Source: Gymnopus androsaceus JB14 (taxonomy: Eukaryota; Basidiomycota; Agaricomycetes; Agaricales; Omphalotaceae). Taken from it: a DNA stretch of 64,000 bases. The stretch spans positions 62,001 through 126,000 of the forward strand of contig ML769416.1 in the NCBI GenBank assembly GCA_009733575.1, written 5' to 3'. Under the pieces are notes generated by a model, which worked only from the letters and a program-made list of their open reading frames with translations, made no database searches and was not told where the DNA came from. The translations under genes and the position numbers were made by a program. Below, piece after piece: positions 11,024 through 22,524 of the stretch. Within the stretch, counting starts at the first letter, position 1. Each line of letters begins with the position of its first letter.

Positions 11024-12709
11024 TTAATAACTCGGCGACCTGACCAGTTCTCCATCGACATTAAACCCCTCCCACCGCTGCCCTCGACGTTGTTTCTTAG
11101 CTCGACCAATATCCTCGCGTATCCATAGTGCTCGATCAGCTCCCCTGAGGTTGTCATACTGGTCCTGGTCCCGGAGATGGCCCTGCTCTGGTTCCCACCA
11201 AGCGCGAAAAGGTCCCGATGGGCCTTTGAGGCAAATCTTGGCTTCGTGGTAGGGGCAAGGAGTGCGGGGTCGACCTGTGATAGGGTTGGCAGGAGAGACA
11301 GAGGGAGGCAATGAGGGGGCGGAGGTTTTTACATCGTAGTAAGATTGGGTACTACCAAAATGAATATAGATTAGTCATGGATGGCTTGCGACGAAATAAG
11401 CAGCAAAAAATCACCTAGGTATAACCTCTCCATTAATTTCTTTGCATAGCCTAGCGTAGAGCCTGAAAATCGATAGTTTGCACAGATGTGGTCTATACAC
11501 AACAACCCTGTTCAATCAAGGCGAATAGACGATTACACAGAGGAATGGCCAAACTCACAGGAACTTGTCATCGTTCAATCTCTGTCGATGTTTCGGCGAA
11601 GCACCGCGTTTGTATCCGTTAATGAGGACTTGGACTGTTCCTGCTCCGCTTCCTGCTTTTGTGTTTACTGTTGATAGCACGGGTAATGGAGACGGCGGGA
11701 ATGAATCTGCACGCCAGCAAAGGGCTGTTGAAAATGTTGGATGAGTGACCAGTGAGGAAGAGAGACAATACTCACAATCATTACTCGACACACTCCGCTC
11801 ATCCATGCCGATGGCAAGTCGCGAATGAACGAATGGGATCGAGGTAAACTCGATGATAGGTTTATGAAGAGTGAAGCCTGGCGTAGAGAAGTTGGCGTTG
11901 GGTAGGAGACCCTCCAGCCTCCCGCCTAGTGCCCTTACACAATCCTCTCTGATAGCATCGCGTAGATCGATGTCATTAGTTGTAGCGAGGTGCACCTCCC
12001 CAATTATAATCCTACGCAAATAAACTCCTCCCGGGCCGAAAAATCTCGCACCGAGCGCACCCAGGATACCTAGCCATGCCCAACTAGCGATCTTATCACT
12101 GCAGGATAAAGATAGCGTTGGAGGAGAATCCGCTCGGCCTGGTTTGGTGCGGAGGACATTGAAGAGGTGGTAGTTGTTTCGTCCGCGGGATGTACTCAGG
12201 ATGGTTCCTTCGGGCTGTGCCACTATAGCAGACGCAGAGGCAGGGCCATCCTTCAAAGCAGCCATCTCGGGATCCTGGAATGCGGCCAGAAACCGAGTAG
12301 ATGCGTCGCCGCAGGGGACAGTAGAGATGTACATCTCAATATGGACGCCATCTTTTAAACGATAATATGATTTCGAGTCATAACTGTAGGTTTCAATCCA
12401 CTGGCTCCCTTGGACTCTTTCTCGAAGAATTTCCTCCAAGAACCATCGGACAGCTCCCCGGCGGGCGAGTACTTCTGCATGACTATCATGTAGCGCTTCT
12501 CCTTGAAGGGTAAGACGGCATTCAGGAAGACATTTGGTTCCTGTACCAAGGGAAATGATTTTGTGCGGCCCCGTACCGTCGCTAGTTGTCAGATAGAGCG
12601 CAGCAAGTACGGTGTATTGCGGTGGCTGAGGGTATACCTTCAGTTGTTCAGTATAGACAGTGTGAATCAACGCGATATACGCATCAGAGGAGGAGTGCAA
12701 AGATGTCAT
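11024..12709 (-). CDS. tad1: tRNA-specific adenosine deaminase Tad1/ADAT1
   Basis: The ATG at 12709 starts MTSLHSSSDAYIALIHTVY. The A_deamin domain is complete: LGTGTKCLP, the zinc/proton-shuttle motif HDSHAEVLARRGAVRWFLEE, then MYISTVPCGDAST and SLSCSDKIASWAWLG. These supply the His/Glu of HAE and the two zinc cysteines. Tad1 converts A37, next to the anticodon of eukaryotic tRNA-Ala, to inosine. Exons read 12709-11776, 11724-11559, 11462-11415 and 11351-11024. The intron at 11775-11725 is exactly 51 bases (GTGAGT...AACAG) and in frame, so it could also be read through: 491 residues spliced, 508 unspliced. Splicing joins ...VSSND to SLCWRADS, which fits the family better. The C-terminal exons (LLYARLCKEING, WWEPEQGHLRDQDQYDNLR) are open and end at the stop at 11024. 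Confidence 0.92.
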
Positions 12710-13819
12710 TTGATAGAGTTTTGTCCAAGATAATCGAATTAACCGCGGCTGGAAGATAATGCGACATGCCCACAGTCGAGCGCGAAAGCTACAGCTTCAA
12801 AGCTTGAATTCTTGACATTGTGGCAAGAAAGGATCGTGGTTGTAGAGAAATATTTAGCGCCCAACTATCAACTTTAGCGCTTATTCCTCAGCTCTCGCCA
12901 CCCGCGGAAAGAAGGCTGCCTATCGTATTGAGTGTATCTTTTGATTATAGTGAGTAACCTGGAAGCTTTCTAGATGTTTCGAGGCACTGAATTCGTTGTT
13001 AGTAACCTTGCGGCTAGGTCGTGATCTTGCCTTGACAAAAATGAAAGTCATATTTAACCTGCGACCAACCTGCCACAAGCCATTCTCCACGTATATCACA
13101 CCACACATGCTTTCAATATAGCTCCCTTGCTCCCTTTAACCCAGTTGCAATCTACATCGTACAACAACGGCATACACGGACTTGTCAAATAATATCGTCC
13201 TTACGTCTCCTTCAAGCCTCAAATTTTGTCCTGGAACGTTAGCTTCAGTCGGCCGGTCCTCAACTTAACTTTGTTTTGACTCTTTTAATTAAGTGGACGG
13301 AGCGACCTTGAGGTTTCTTTGGGGGGAGGCTGGGATATTCGTTTTTTTCCCAGTATTTTCTGTTGGTCATCCTACTCAAATTTCCATTATAATTCCTCCT
13401 TCTGCATCGTTTGGACCCACTCAATGGTATGTATGCGACCGAATGCTAGTTGCCGCTCGATCTAACGTCATCCACTCACTCACCGATAGCCTCTCAGTTG
13501 CGTATAGGTGGCTTAAACAAAGCTTTCATCGATGAGGAATTTACTATCAGGGATAGTAAGAATGAGGGCATCTTATGACTTTGAGAATGCACCAGAAAGC
13601 CAGATTCTCTGGTCAGTACGCCGGCCACTCCACATTATCGCAGAAACCAAAACTTTGCATGCAAAAAACGGGTTACAAGCTCCTGCTTCGATTACATAGA
13701 ATTTGTTTGAGCCTCGGCGGTTCTCGTCGACGGCCCTATTCTTAAAGACCAGCTTCAACGGCATAAGTAGTCGTGGATCCCCTTAACTCGTCCCATCTGC
13801 TCTGTCTATCATTATAGCT
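12710..13819. promoter_or_regulatory. Divergent intergenic region between tad1 and the DUF6534 gene
   Basis: About 1.1 kb separates two divergent starts. Open stretches such as 13293-13535 have no family resemblance and no splice-consistent neighbours. It should contain both promoters; no binding site was assigned. Confidence 0.4.
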
Positions 13820-16228
13820 ATGTTCACCACCATATCTGCGACAGATGAAGGCCATCTCGTTGTGGACAATACGTTCGTCGCTTTAGTGCTCGTGTTTAAT
13901 ATCTCGAGCCGAACTAACTGCAATTCTAGAATGGGTGCAGCCCTCATCGGTGTCATTTGCGCTTCATGGGAAGTTTTTTTTGGGTCAGGATTCAAGCGTA
14001 CCTCGGATTAACATCTGGACTGCGTTTCTAGCTTGTACGGAGGTCGGTATTCGCTTCATTACCGTGTCTTTGCTGGACCGTAACGTTAACCTTCCTCGCT
14101 AGTATCGTGCGTTCAGACCTGGTTCTACTTCAGTCGCTATCCGGGCGTCAGTATTATTTTGCGTACGAAATCTGTCTGTGAAAATCAATCCAATCTGTTT
14201 TCATTTAGGATTTGTGGTACATAAAACTTTTGGTAAGTATTGCCCGTTCTGAAGAGGAAAATCCGCTTACCACTGGTGCTACTCGATAGGTAGCAGTTGT
14301 GTGGGTCTTCGATAGCGTTCACCAAGCTCTTATATCGCATACAGGCAAGTGAACCTTACTCTCTGATCCAAGTTCGGTGTCCTCAATTTGGATCCAGTGT
14401 ATTTCTATGTGATTACAAACTTCGATAACGCCGAAGAGCAAAATAATTTGGTCTGGTAAGCCATCTTTGGCGCATCACCTGTACGAAAGATTCACTCTTC
14501 CTTAGGAGTATATTAGTGAGCAAATGCCGTTTCTGTACAAAATGGAGTCTCATTGTGCGCTATAAAGCTCGAAGTCTTGTTCAATGTAAGTCTAACCATT
14601 GCGTATCGACTGCCCAGACCGGTATTAAGGCTAGCTTAAGGGTATGATCGGGTTCATGGTGCAAAGGTCAGGAATTCAGCCAGCATTTTGGGGCGCATCG
14701 CTTATGATCCTCGAATCAGTTTCTTGACTATGCGCGTATGGAAGAGTATGTATGTACTGCGCCGATTCTACGTGAGCTGACGGCGTTCCACGTCAGTGAG
14801 CAATAAAAACATCCCCCTCACGGTGATCATTGTAAGTAGCGTGGACTAGTATACCTGCACTTTTTTAGCTGAACTTTGTAGGCTTTGTTTGTACTGGGAG
14901 AATTCGGATGTTCCGCTGGTAAGATCCAAATTCTGTATGCTGCAAACATATATTCACTCCCGTCTGCCGCAGCCTTCACGATTTCTTCGTGAGTTTTATT
15001 TCTCTCTCTCTATCCCATAGATTCTCATCTCGTGATAGATTGAAACTCGTCACTTGGGTGGATCTCACAAAGCTCAAGGTATCTATTCTCCGACTTTTTC
15101 GTCGAAGGATGGTCTTGAATCCTTGGCTATAGAGTCTTTCGATGACAGTCAATGTCCTCGGGGCCGTTGCCGACGTGTTCTTAGCGGCAGGGCTATTTTA
15201 CTTGTCAGTCTGCTTCTTTATCTTTCATAGTTGACCAGTTCTTTAAATTCGAAGTATAGATTGAACCGTTCTAGGACAGGGTTCAAAAAGTGAGTCGCAT
15301 GCTGGCGTCGGCGTCTGTTACCTCCCGTGCAGCATGCTTAGCGATTATTGTTCATAGGTCAGACACGATGATAAGCAAACTGGTGCGTAGCAGCGAACCT
15401 TTGTCCTCGTTCCCTTCTCAGTTCAGCAATTGCAGATCATGTTCAGTGTAAGCACTGGCATGCTGACCAGCGTGTGTGCTGTGATTTCACTACTGTCTGT
15501 GCGTCATTCTCTTTTTCTATCGAGCCCAACAAAGTTTCCGCCCGATTCGGAGCCGGCTGTGGTACTGAACTGATTAAAATGCTCTCTTCATGGCGGCGTT
15601 GCTTGCACATTTTCTTCACTGCTGACCTGTTCTCTAGATCTTGGCCTGGCCGAAAACTCTCATATATGTCGCCTTCTATTTCAGCCTGGGACGACGTTCG
15701 TGCACTTTTCCCCCTTCCTTATCTGAACTCACTCCTTTAAACAGTGTATTCGAATTCTTTGCTTGCTACGCTCAATGCCCGGAAGAGCATCAGGTAGATC
15801 TTCATTTCCAAATCCAGCCTCGCTTTAATGACGCTTGGCTTGCCGCTACTTAGAGGTCTAAACGACGACGAAGCAGGAGGTGACGTCTCGTTCTCTTTAC
15901 AAACATTCTCCAACAAATTCCGATCCACAAGGAAGAACATGACGATGGCGCCCAACGTACGTCCTCTTCTAAGACCGCGAATCTACGTTTGGTTGACACA
16001 GTGCTCAATATTGGTCTTTGCGTAGCCCAAACAGACAAATATCTCAATTAAAATCGACACCACGCAGGAGCTTGTGCGAGACAAGGTGGCGTGCGAACGA
16101 GATTTTGAGGTGTGTTCAAACTACTTTCTTGCTTGAAGCTATTTCACTGACAGTTCGATACGATCGTGAACAGTCTGATGTTACCGATATTGGTAGATCG
16201 GAGGACCAGTCCGTCGTGTGATGGCTAG
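13820..16228 (+). CDS. DUF6534-type integral membrane protein, many small exons
   Basis: The ATG at 13820 begins MFTTISATDEGHLVVDNT, followed by a 57-base intron (13873-13929) with a good ACTAAC branch site. Successive short exons then spell the DUF6534 signature: MGAALIGVICAS, CVQTWFYFSRYP, DLWYIKLL, VAVVWVFDSVHQALISHT, VYFYVITNF, NKNIPLTVII, ALFVLGEFGCSA, and WVDLTKLKSLSMTVNVLGAV. After these come DVFLAAGLFYL, LNRSRTGFK, SVSTGMLTSVCAVISLLS, ILAWPKTLIYVAFYFSLG and LYSNSLLATLNARKSI. The C-terminal tail is polar (TRKNMTMAPN, IDTTQELVRDK) and ends at 16226-16228. Seven or so helices are implied. Function is unknown for the family. Exon joins between 13970 and 14110, including an apparent micro-exon LYG, are not all settled. 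No frame break is needed elsewhere. Confidence 0.8.
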
Positions 16229-17282
16229 ACTCTGTGCTTTTCTCTTCGAATTCGCGATGGCATACAGTACTGCTGATGTTTTTCCTCGACCTGCGAGCAA
16301 GTTTTCTTCTTTGAACAAAAAGGATTTTTGGATGAAATCCATTGTCTTTATATGTTGTCTTTCTGTACATATCGCTTGACCTACTACATAGTACTCTTCA
16401 ATCAAACATGTCGACCAATTATTTCGGTCCGGCGTAGTCCGGTTCTTCTTGTTATGAACCACGATGGACGCGCTGATGAACGCGTCGCGCCTCCCAGCCT
16501 CGAGGTCGGCCTCATGTCTTTCTGCAAATCAGTACATCAAATCCTTTCTCGAGCTTCCTTCTCTTTCAGAGTCACGAAGAACGTTCTGAGCAACATATCC
16601 TCGAAGTCAATACCACCAGCCCTGCTTGCGGGTCGTTTTGCTCTGGTAATTGCCTAACTGGTTCTTACATCGATGTCGGTGTTGCAGACCCGCCGTACGT
16701 CGTCCGTCAAGCATCATCACTAGCTTTTGGCGATTGGTGGCTAAACGGTGCCTTTTCCACTGCTACATATGCCCATGGATTTTCGTTTCCTCGGTTCCAG
16801 GATATTGATGAAAACAAAGGCTCCGGTTTTTATGGGCATGGATAGCATCTGTCCCGTTAGACTAGGGGCTACTCCGAAACACCATCTCGACAGTATTTTT
16901 CTGCCTGGAGGCTAAAGAAGCCTATTCTGGTATCTCAGAGTCTCGTTATTCCACTTGACGATTATTACGCATCTTTGTTGGCAATCGAGGAGGCTTCCAT
17001 CAATACATCAAGGTTCGTTTCCTCGATTGGGCTGGGCTGGAGTTGAGTTTGACTGAGAATTTCAAGTTAGAGAGGAAGTCCGACCTCGGACTAGACGCTA
17101 TACCTGTTTAATATGAGTCCTCCTTCCTTCTTTTCTCGAATAGCATTTCCTTCTCCACAACCCTATAAAGAACAAGCTTGCTCTGATTGTCGTTAAATCT
17201 TCCCTTCCTTCCCGCTCTAGTTTTCCTCTTTGGTGATTATCTTCACGCTCCCTTCGCCGTCCCTCTCCTTTCGTCCGTATCA
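16229..17282. other. Intergenic region upstream of the P450
   Basis: About 1 kb without a recognisable gene. An open stretch at 16328-16657 has no familiar motif. The last 120 bases contain a TATA-like CCCTATAAAG at 17161 and pyrimidine-rich DNA before the P450 start. Confidence 0.35.
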
Positions 17283-19598
17283 ATGGCCCTCGACATTCTC
17301 ATACTGCTCGATATCTGCGTCGCCAGCCTCGGCCTTCTCTTTTTACGACGCATCTTTGGTCCCAAGCCTTCGCAGCTTCCGCCTGGTCCCAAGGGCCTGC
17401 CTCTCATCGGTAATGTGCTTGATATGCCGACTGAGAAAGAGTGGGAGACCTTTTCTCAGTGGGGCGATGCATTTGGTGAGTCGTCTATCGGCCGCGAATT
17501 CCTCTCTTTAGAACTAACTGGAATGCTTTCGTCGTACATAGGTGATATCTGTTCGGTGACAGGTGGGTTTGCTCATCGTCTTTTCGAATGCGAGCTCAAC
17601 GCTACTTTCCTTAGTTCTCGGGCAACCACTCATCATCCTAAACTCTGCAAAAGTTGCCGTCGATCTGTTGGACAAGCGTTCCTCGATTTACTCTGACAGA
17701 CCGGTCCTCCAAATGGGTGGCGAGCTCGTCGGTTGGAAGAATACTCTGGTTCTTCTACCCTACTCAGATCGGTTCAAAAGATACCGCAGGCTGTTCCATA
17801 ATCTCATTGGCTCGCAGGCAACAATGCGACAGTACTTTCCTGCGGAAGAACTAGAGACGAAGAAATTTTTACGCAGGGTTCTTGCGGAGCCGGAAGAGCT
17901 CCAGGCCCATGTGAGGAAGTAAGTATTGCCGTTTGTACCCTTGTTATTCGGCGAAGTATGGACGCTAACTTGACATATGTTTAGGACCGCCGGTGCAGTG
18001 GTTCTTCGTATCTCGCATGGCTATGAAGTGCAAGAACACAAGGACCCATTCGTTACACTAGCCAATGCCGCTACTGAACAGTTTTCGCTCGCAACATCGA
18101 CTGGGCAGTTTATGGTTGATTGTATTCCCGTTCGTAAGTCTACTTTATCCTTATTTTTTCTACCTCTTCTTCCACGTCTTATTACCACTACTCCTCTTTC
18201 TCTGTTTACGCGGTAAATGACCCCCGAAGCTGAATATTCGATGATGTTATAGTCCGACACGTCCCCGACTGGATGCCTGGTGCAGATTTCAAAAGGAAAG
18301 CGAAACAATGGGCTGGCACTCTCGTCGAACTTGTCGAACAGCCTCACAACTTCGTCAAGCAACAGATCGTAAGTCCTTTTCTTTGTTTTAATTAGGAGTT
18401 TGTTAGATGAACTTAGTCTAATGTTTATCCTCTGCCCTATTATTCATCACGTTACTCTGATTAACAAACTGTTATAATCCATAGATTGCTGGCACGGCAA
18501 GAACCTCCTTCACCAGCTCACTGCTCGAAAGCAAACAGCTCACCGAGGAGGAGGAGTTTGATCTGAAATGGTCCGCGGCTTCTTTGTATAGCGGTAAGTA
18601 ACTGAGCCTTCTCCTTAGTCAATGTTTTATTAATCCCTTCTCCGTCCCAAGGCGCCGCTGATACAACGGTCTCGGCCATCTACTCGTTTTTCCTCGCCAT
18701 GACACTCTACCCCGACGTTGCGCGTAAAGCACAAGCTGAGATCGATGCGGTAGTAGGAAATGACAGACTTCCCACATTCGCAGATCGCGAGCTGCTTCCA
18801 TACGTGGATGCATTGGTCAAAGAGGTACTCACTCTTTCATCGTCGAATACTACATGAAATTGAATTCATCATCTACAGGTGTTTCGGTGGAATGTTGTTA
18901 CGCCTTTGGCGGTCCCTCACCGAGCGACACAGGATGACTTTTACGATGGATACTTCATCCCCAAAGGGTCGTTGCTCATTCCTAATCTATGGTATGGTAT
19001 ACATTACCGTTTCTTTACCATTTTATGCTTATTGCTGCGTCTCAGGAAACTAACACACGATCCACGAGTATATCACAATCCCATGGAATTCAAACCTGAA
19101 CGATACCTTCCTGATGCTCTTGTGGCGGAGGGCTTAGGGAGACAGGTGGAACCGCATCCTCGAGAGACGTGTTTCGGATTCGGGAGGCGGTGAGTTTACT
19201 GTCCATATTACCATGTTAGTATTTATTGACGAATGATTCCTCAAGAATTTGCCCGGGTACATACGATTCACCCTTTGCGTCCTTGACTCTTATCTGATCT
19301 TGTTTTCTTTTTAGGCATGCATCTCGCGGACGCTTCCGTCTTTGTTTCTTGTGTCATGTCTCTCGCCGTTTTCGATATCGGCAAATGCGTCGAGAATGGG
19401 ATGGTCATTGAACCAGTTAATGATCGAACAAGCGGGACCATTAGGTGGGTACTACTTCTCGAATGGATACCTTTCCATCGAACAAATTATTGATCTCTTT
19501 CCTTTCTATCTAGTCATCCAAAACCGTTCAAGTGCAGCATCAAACCCCGCTCACCAAGGGCGATTGCGTTGATTCAATCTTCCGACGAGCACTTGTAG
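17283..19598 (+). CDS. Cytochrome P450 monooxygenase, complete
   Basis: Twelve exons join in frame to 515 residues: 17283-17475, 17542-17562, 17615-17918, 17985-18133, 18253-18368, 18485-18593, 18652-18824, 18879-18991, 19046-19189, 19246-19256, 19315-19444 and 19514-19598. An N-terminal membrane anchor ([16 protein letters not shown]) is followed by the proline hinge [13 protein letters not shown]. The I-helix oxygen motif is [15 protein letters not shown]. The K-helix ExxR lies in ALVKEVFRWN, the PERF-type motif in FKPERYLPD, and the heme loop is FGFGRRICPG. It should be an ER-bound heme monooxygenase; the style resembles the large CYP group often annotated as O-methylsterigmatocystin oxidoreductase-like, but the substrate cannot be told. 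Exons of only 21 and 11 bases are required, and the 11-base one carries the heme-ligand Cys. Its last exons are repeated at 38308-38669. Confidence 0.93.
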
Positions 19599-20657
19599 TT
19601 AACTTTGGATTTTTGCATCTTACTCGTATAATGTATCTCGGGATCAACTAGAGCTTATCTCAATCTCCTTGTTTCGTTGCTTTTAACTAGTATTTTTTGA
19701 ATTACCTGTATGACGAGTTTCATGACTCTTAATGTACGTCTCCGTAATGATTCTTGCTTTCGAATGCACCTCTTTTTTCTGAATATCTAATAATCTATGT
19801 AAGTATGTATTTATTCTCCGTCGTCGAAGATTTCATCCTCATTTTTTCCTAGTTTGTCAGTCGCCACTAGGACCTCGGAATGTACGAGCAGTCTTAAGCT
19901 TTGACAAATGACAACTGCTTCATTTTTTGCTCTGCCAGCACTGTCTTTCAAGTTCGATTTCGAGCACTTGCTGCTTGCGATCTGGGTTCTTGGCGCCAGC
20001 AGGTGCTTGAATCGAACTTGAATGACGCGGACATTCGAGCTAAAACGACTAACTAAAGTATAGTATTATTACGGATAAGTACTATCAAGTGATTTATGAG
20101 TCGGGGTCTAGACGAAACTATGCACTGCACGTATGCGGAGCGCTCACTTACACTGGCACTCTGCCTCCACCACATACGCGTCCTGCCTAAAGTCCAGGAT
20201 CATAATGTTCCATCCGCTTCTTTCCACCGCCACCGAGGTAAGTCTTGCCTTCCCTTCCTTCCTTCCCATCGCTTTCTCTTCATCCCTTCTCTTCATCCCT
20301 TCGCTTTTCCTTCACGACCCGAGTTCTTCTGGCCTTCTCGGTACTATCCGCATATTCTCATGCATTTCTTTCTTCCTTCCTTCCTTTTGATACATATGGA
20401 CACTACAGGAGCGTAGGCCGACATGCGACAGAGTCAGAGTAACATCCGCTCTTTTCTGGTCGACGAAGACCAACACAATGCACATGCTTCAAGAACGATG
20501 GTTCGGTTGTCAGAGGGTCGGCGGAACTAGGGAGGAACGGAAGGTAGAGGGAAGGATGGAAGAGAAGACATATAAGCGACGCCGGGTTATGAAGATGAAC
20601 TCGAAGATGGTCTGGAGTGTCCAAAAAACAGAAACGATAGATAGAACTTCATGAAGG
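19599..20657. other. Spacer between P450 and SHG1-like gene, conserved in both duplicate copies
   Basis: It is copied at 38670-39717. An open stretch at 20096-20416 has a counterpart at 39167-39457, with a GTAAGT and a CTACAG flanking a pyrimidine-rich C/T repeat (CTTCCTTCC type) at about 20240-20400. The two copies differ in frame, so protein coding is doubtful. It could be 3'-flanking or non-coding transcribed DNA. Confidence 0.4.
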
Positions 20658-20763
20658 TTATGTGTCTGTCATGATGACATCCGAGTCTTCCACAGCCTGC
20701 AAACTCCTGCTTCTGCTTTGCAAGTCAATCGCTGCATCCATCTGCGGATCCATCTGACCGTCG

Positions 20764-21534
20764 TATCATCGCCAATAAGACCCTTCATTTTGGCGGATCA
20801 CGTGACTAAGTTGCGCAATTTCATCACGTTCTCTTTCAACTTGTTTACTTCCTCGCGAGTCCGTGAAGCCAGCTCAGTTATTGTTATGTTACAATCTGTA
20901 TAATTAGCTAATTACATATAGAGGCCATCGAAGTAAATATACTCTCCTCTGACCGGCCTGACCTCTAACATGTAGGCGCTGCCCCTGGACTTCCCAGCCA
21001 ACGGCGCTTGCACCCAGTTGCACCCTAACTGCCTAACCCAAACTTAACTTGGCATAGGAACACCACTACCATGGATCCAAACGTGTCGCGCACATTCTAG
21101 GCATCGTCCGTTCCCGCTTTCTCCCGAGACTCGAGTCTAGACTGTCTAGCTGCACAGTGCAAGCGGCGAGCGCTAGGGAATATGGAGATGCCGGAACGTG
21201 CATTTCAATTTCGATTTCAAGCCCAAATTAGAAGTGGAGTGGAATAGCCTATAAGTCTTGATTTGTGATTTGGGATAAGGTGCGGTAGAGAGCGTTTATT
21301 TCCGGGGAATGGATACGCCTCGCGTGCAACACTAAGGATACTTTGAAAAAGATCAAGGTGGGATTTGAACCCTGCTAACAAAAATGAACAGGCGCCTATA
21401 AAGAATCGGGCACCTGTGTCCAGGCTGCGCTAAACCACTCAGCTAAACGATTACAAGTTGTCTAGTAACAAGCTGAGATCATCACATATAGATCATGTGA
21501 TCCGCCAAAATGAAGGGTCTTATTGGCGATGATA
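20764..21534. mobile_element. 771-bp non-autonomous TIR element inserted in the SHG1-like copy
   Basis: Comparison with the empty site near 39820 defines the insertion. The ends are nearly perfect terminal inverted repeats of about 40 bases (TATCATCGCCAATAAG...; the right end is its complement), differing only at the CACGTGAC/CACATGAT step. The 8-mer GACCGTCG flanks both sides (20756-20763 and 21540-21547). Five extra bases (CGGTC) lie between the right TIR and the right flank, so the exact duplication is uncertain. The interior has no transposase frame but contains a tRNA-like unit. Long TIRs with an 8-9-bp target duplication suggest a Mutator- or hAT-type MITE. Confidence 0.85.
21352..21452 (-). 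pseudogene. tRNA-like sequence inside the TIR element
   Basis: On the minus strand the stretch has a perfect Pol III A box (TAGCTGAGTGG, 21445-21435) and a perfect B box (GGTTCAAATCC, 21371-21361). The D arm pairs (GCTG/CAGC) and a T-run follows the end (CTTGATCTTTTT). A strong hairpin (ACAGGTGCC/GGCGCCTGT) sits where the anticodon or variable arm would be. The acceptor ends do not pair and the T stem has mismatches, so no isoacceptor can be named and it is unlikely to be a working tRNA. It looks like a tRNA-derived, SINE-like segment carried by the element. Confidence 0.6.
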
Positions 21535-22524
21535 CGGTCGACCGTCGTTCTGAGTTTCAGTGCTTCCTGTCACCAAACCAGGTATAAACACGTTCTCCGG
21601 TACATGCGACGTTGCTGATACAGCTGGAGCCGGAGCCGGAGCCGGCGAGGCTCGAGACGACATATCTATCGGTGACAACGAGGATAAGGCGGAACTAGGT
21701 TGTCTCGTTTGCGGTGAAGCCGAAGAAGAATTTACTTTAGGAATTTCAAGAGAGAGAGATTGTGGTTTTATATCGGAGACATCGGGAGTTTCGCTTGTAG
21801 AAATCTGAGGGCGAGGGGATGAAGATGTAGTGGAGATATGGTTGCCTTATGTGATGGTTAGCCAATGGAAATGAAAGTAACGCTTGAAGCTCACCATTAA
21901 CCAGCAACGACTCCTCAACATCCATTTTCGTGTCCTTCTCTTCCAGTTTATCCTTTCGTTCTGTAGAATCCATTTCCTCATCGTCTTGTTTGAGGTCAGA
22001 GGGTTTAGTGTCCCGAGGAGAGTCCTGCTCTCACTCCTTCTCTTTCCGGTCACTTGATTCCCCATTAATACCATTCTCATTGCGCTCCTCTTTGAGAATA
22101 CGAAAGATAGACGCCTCTAAATCATCGCTGAAACCATTGTCAGAAAAGATTTGGAGATCGTTCACAGTGGTTTCGACGTAAGGATACCTGTTGCACGGTA
22201 CGAGTCAGTGGAATTCATAGGACAAAAAACATATGATACCGCTGAATTTCTTGCATCAGCTCCGCACGCAGATTGTTATCGTCCTGACCGAAACTAATGA
22301 ACGACCGCGTCTTCGCGAAGCGCTGTTGCACAACATCTTCAGTCTTTTTGTTGAAAGCTGGTATATGGTCCCATTTCTGAAATTCTGCAAATAGTTTCGG
22401 CGAAGTCGGTCGAATTCACCCGATTTTTTGAATCTGGTTTGTTCTTAGAAGGGATCCATTGGAAGCACGTACTGTTCGACAAGCTTGGTGGCATGCCGTC
22501 TGCAGTGGGCCCTAATTTCCGAGC

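Larger units (their letters stand above)
19235..22370. repeat. Segmental duplication, left copy (P450 3' end through SHG1-like gene)
   Basis: This block is a near copy of 38304-40645: the same P450 3' exons, the same 3' flank and the same SHG1-like gene, in the same order and orientation. It differs by scattered base changes and by a 771-bp inserted element at 20764-21534. The match continues to the left gene's exon 3/exon 2 junction at 22370/22371, where this copy lacks an intron that the right copy has. Confidence 0.9.
20658..22494 (-). pseudogene. SHG1-like gene, left copy, interrupted by a TIR element
   Basis: This is the damaged twin of the intact gene at 39718-40845. It keeps the same splice signals in the 3' half and the sequence for QRFAKTRSFISFGQD and YPYVETTVNDLQ. 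Three defects are visible. A 771-bp TIR element splits the last coding exon in the segment encoding DGQTDPQMDA. Exon 1 (ATG at 22494) is 22 instead of 35 bases up to the same GTACG donor, so it no longer joins in frame. The 52-base second intron of the intact copy is absent, leaving AAA TGG GAC in place of AAA GGT|GAC. The SHG1-domain core is still open at the protein level, so loss of function looks fairly recent. A third partial copy of the 5' half lies at 26646-26860. Confidence 0.8.

Noticed and set aside
21352..21452. Functional tRNA gene
   Set aside because: A and B boxes and the D arm are good, but the acceptor stem does not pair, the T stem is mismatched and no anticodon loop can be placed. 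Annotated as tRNA-derived.
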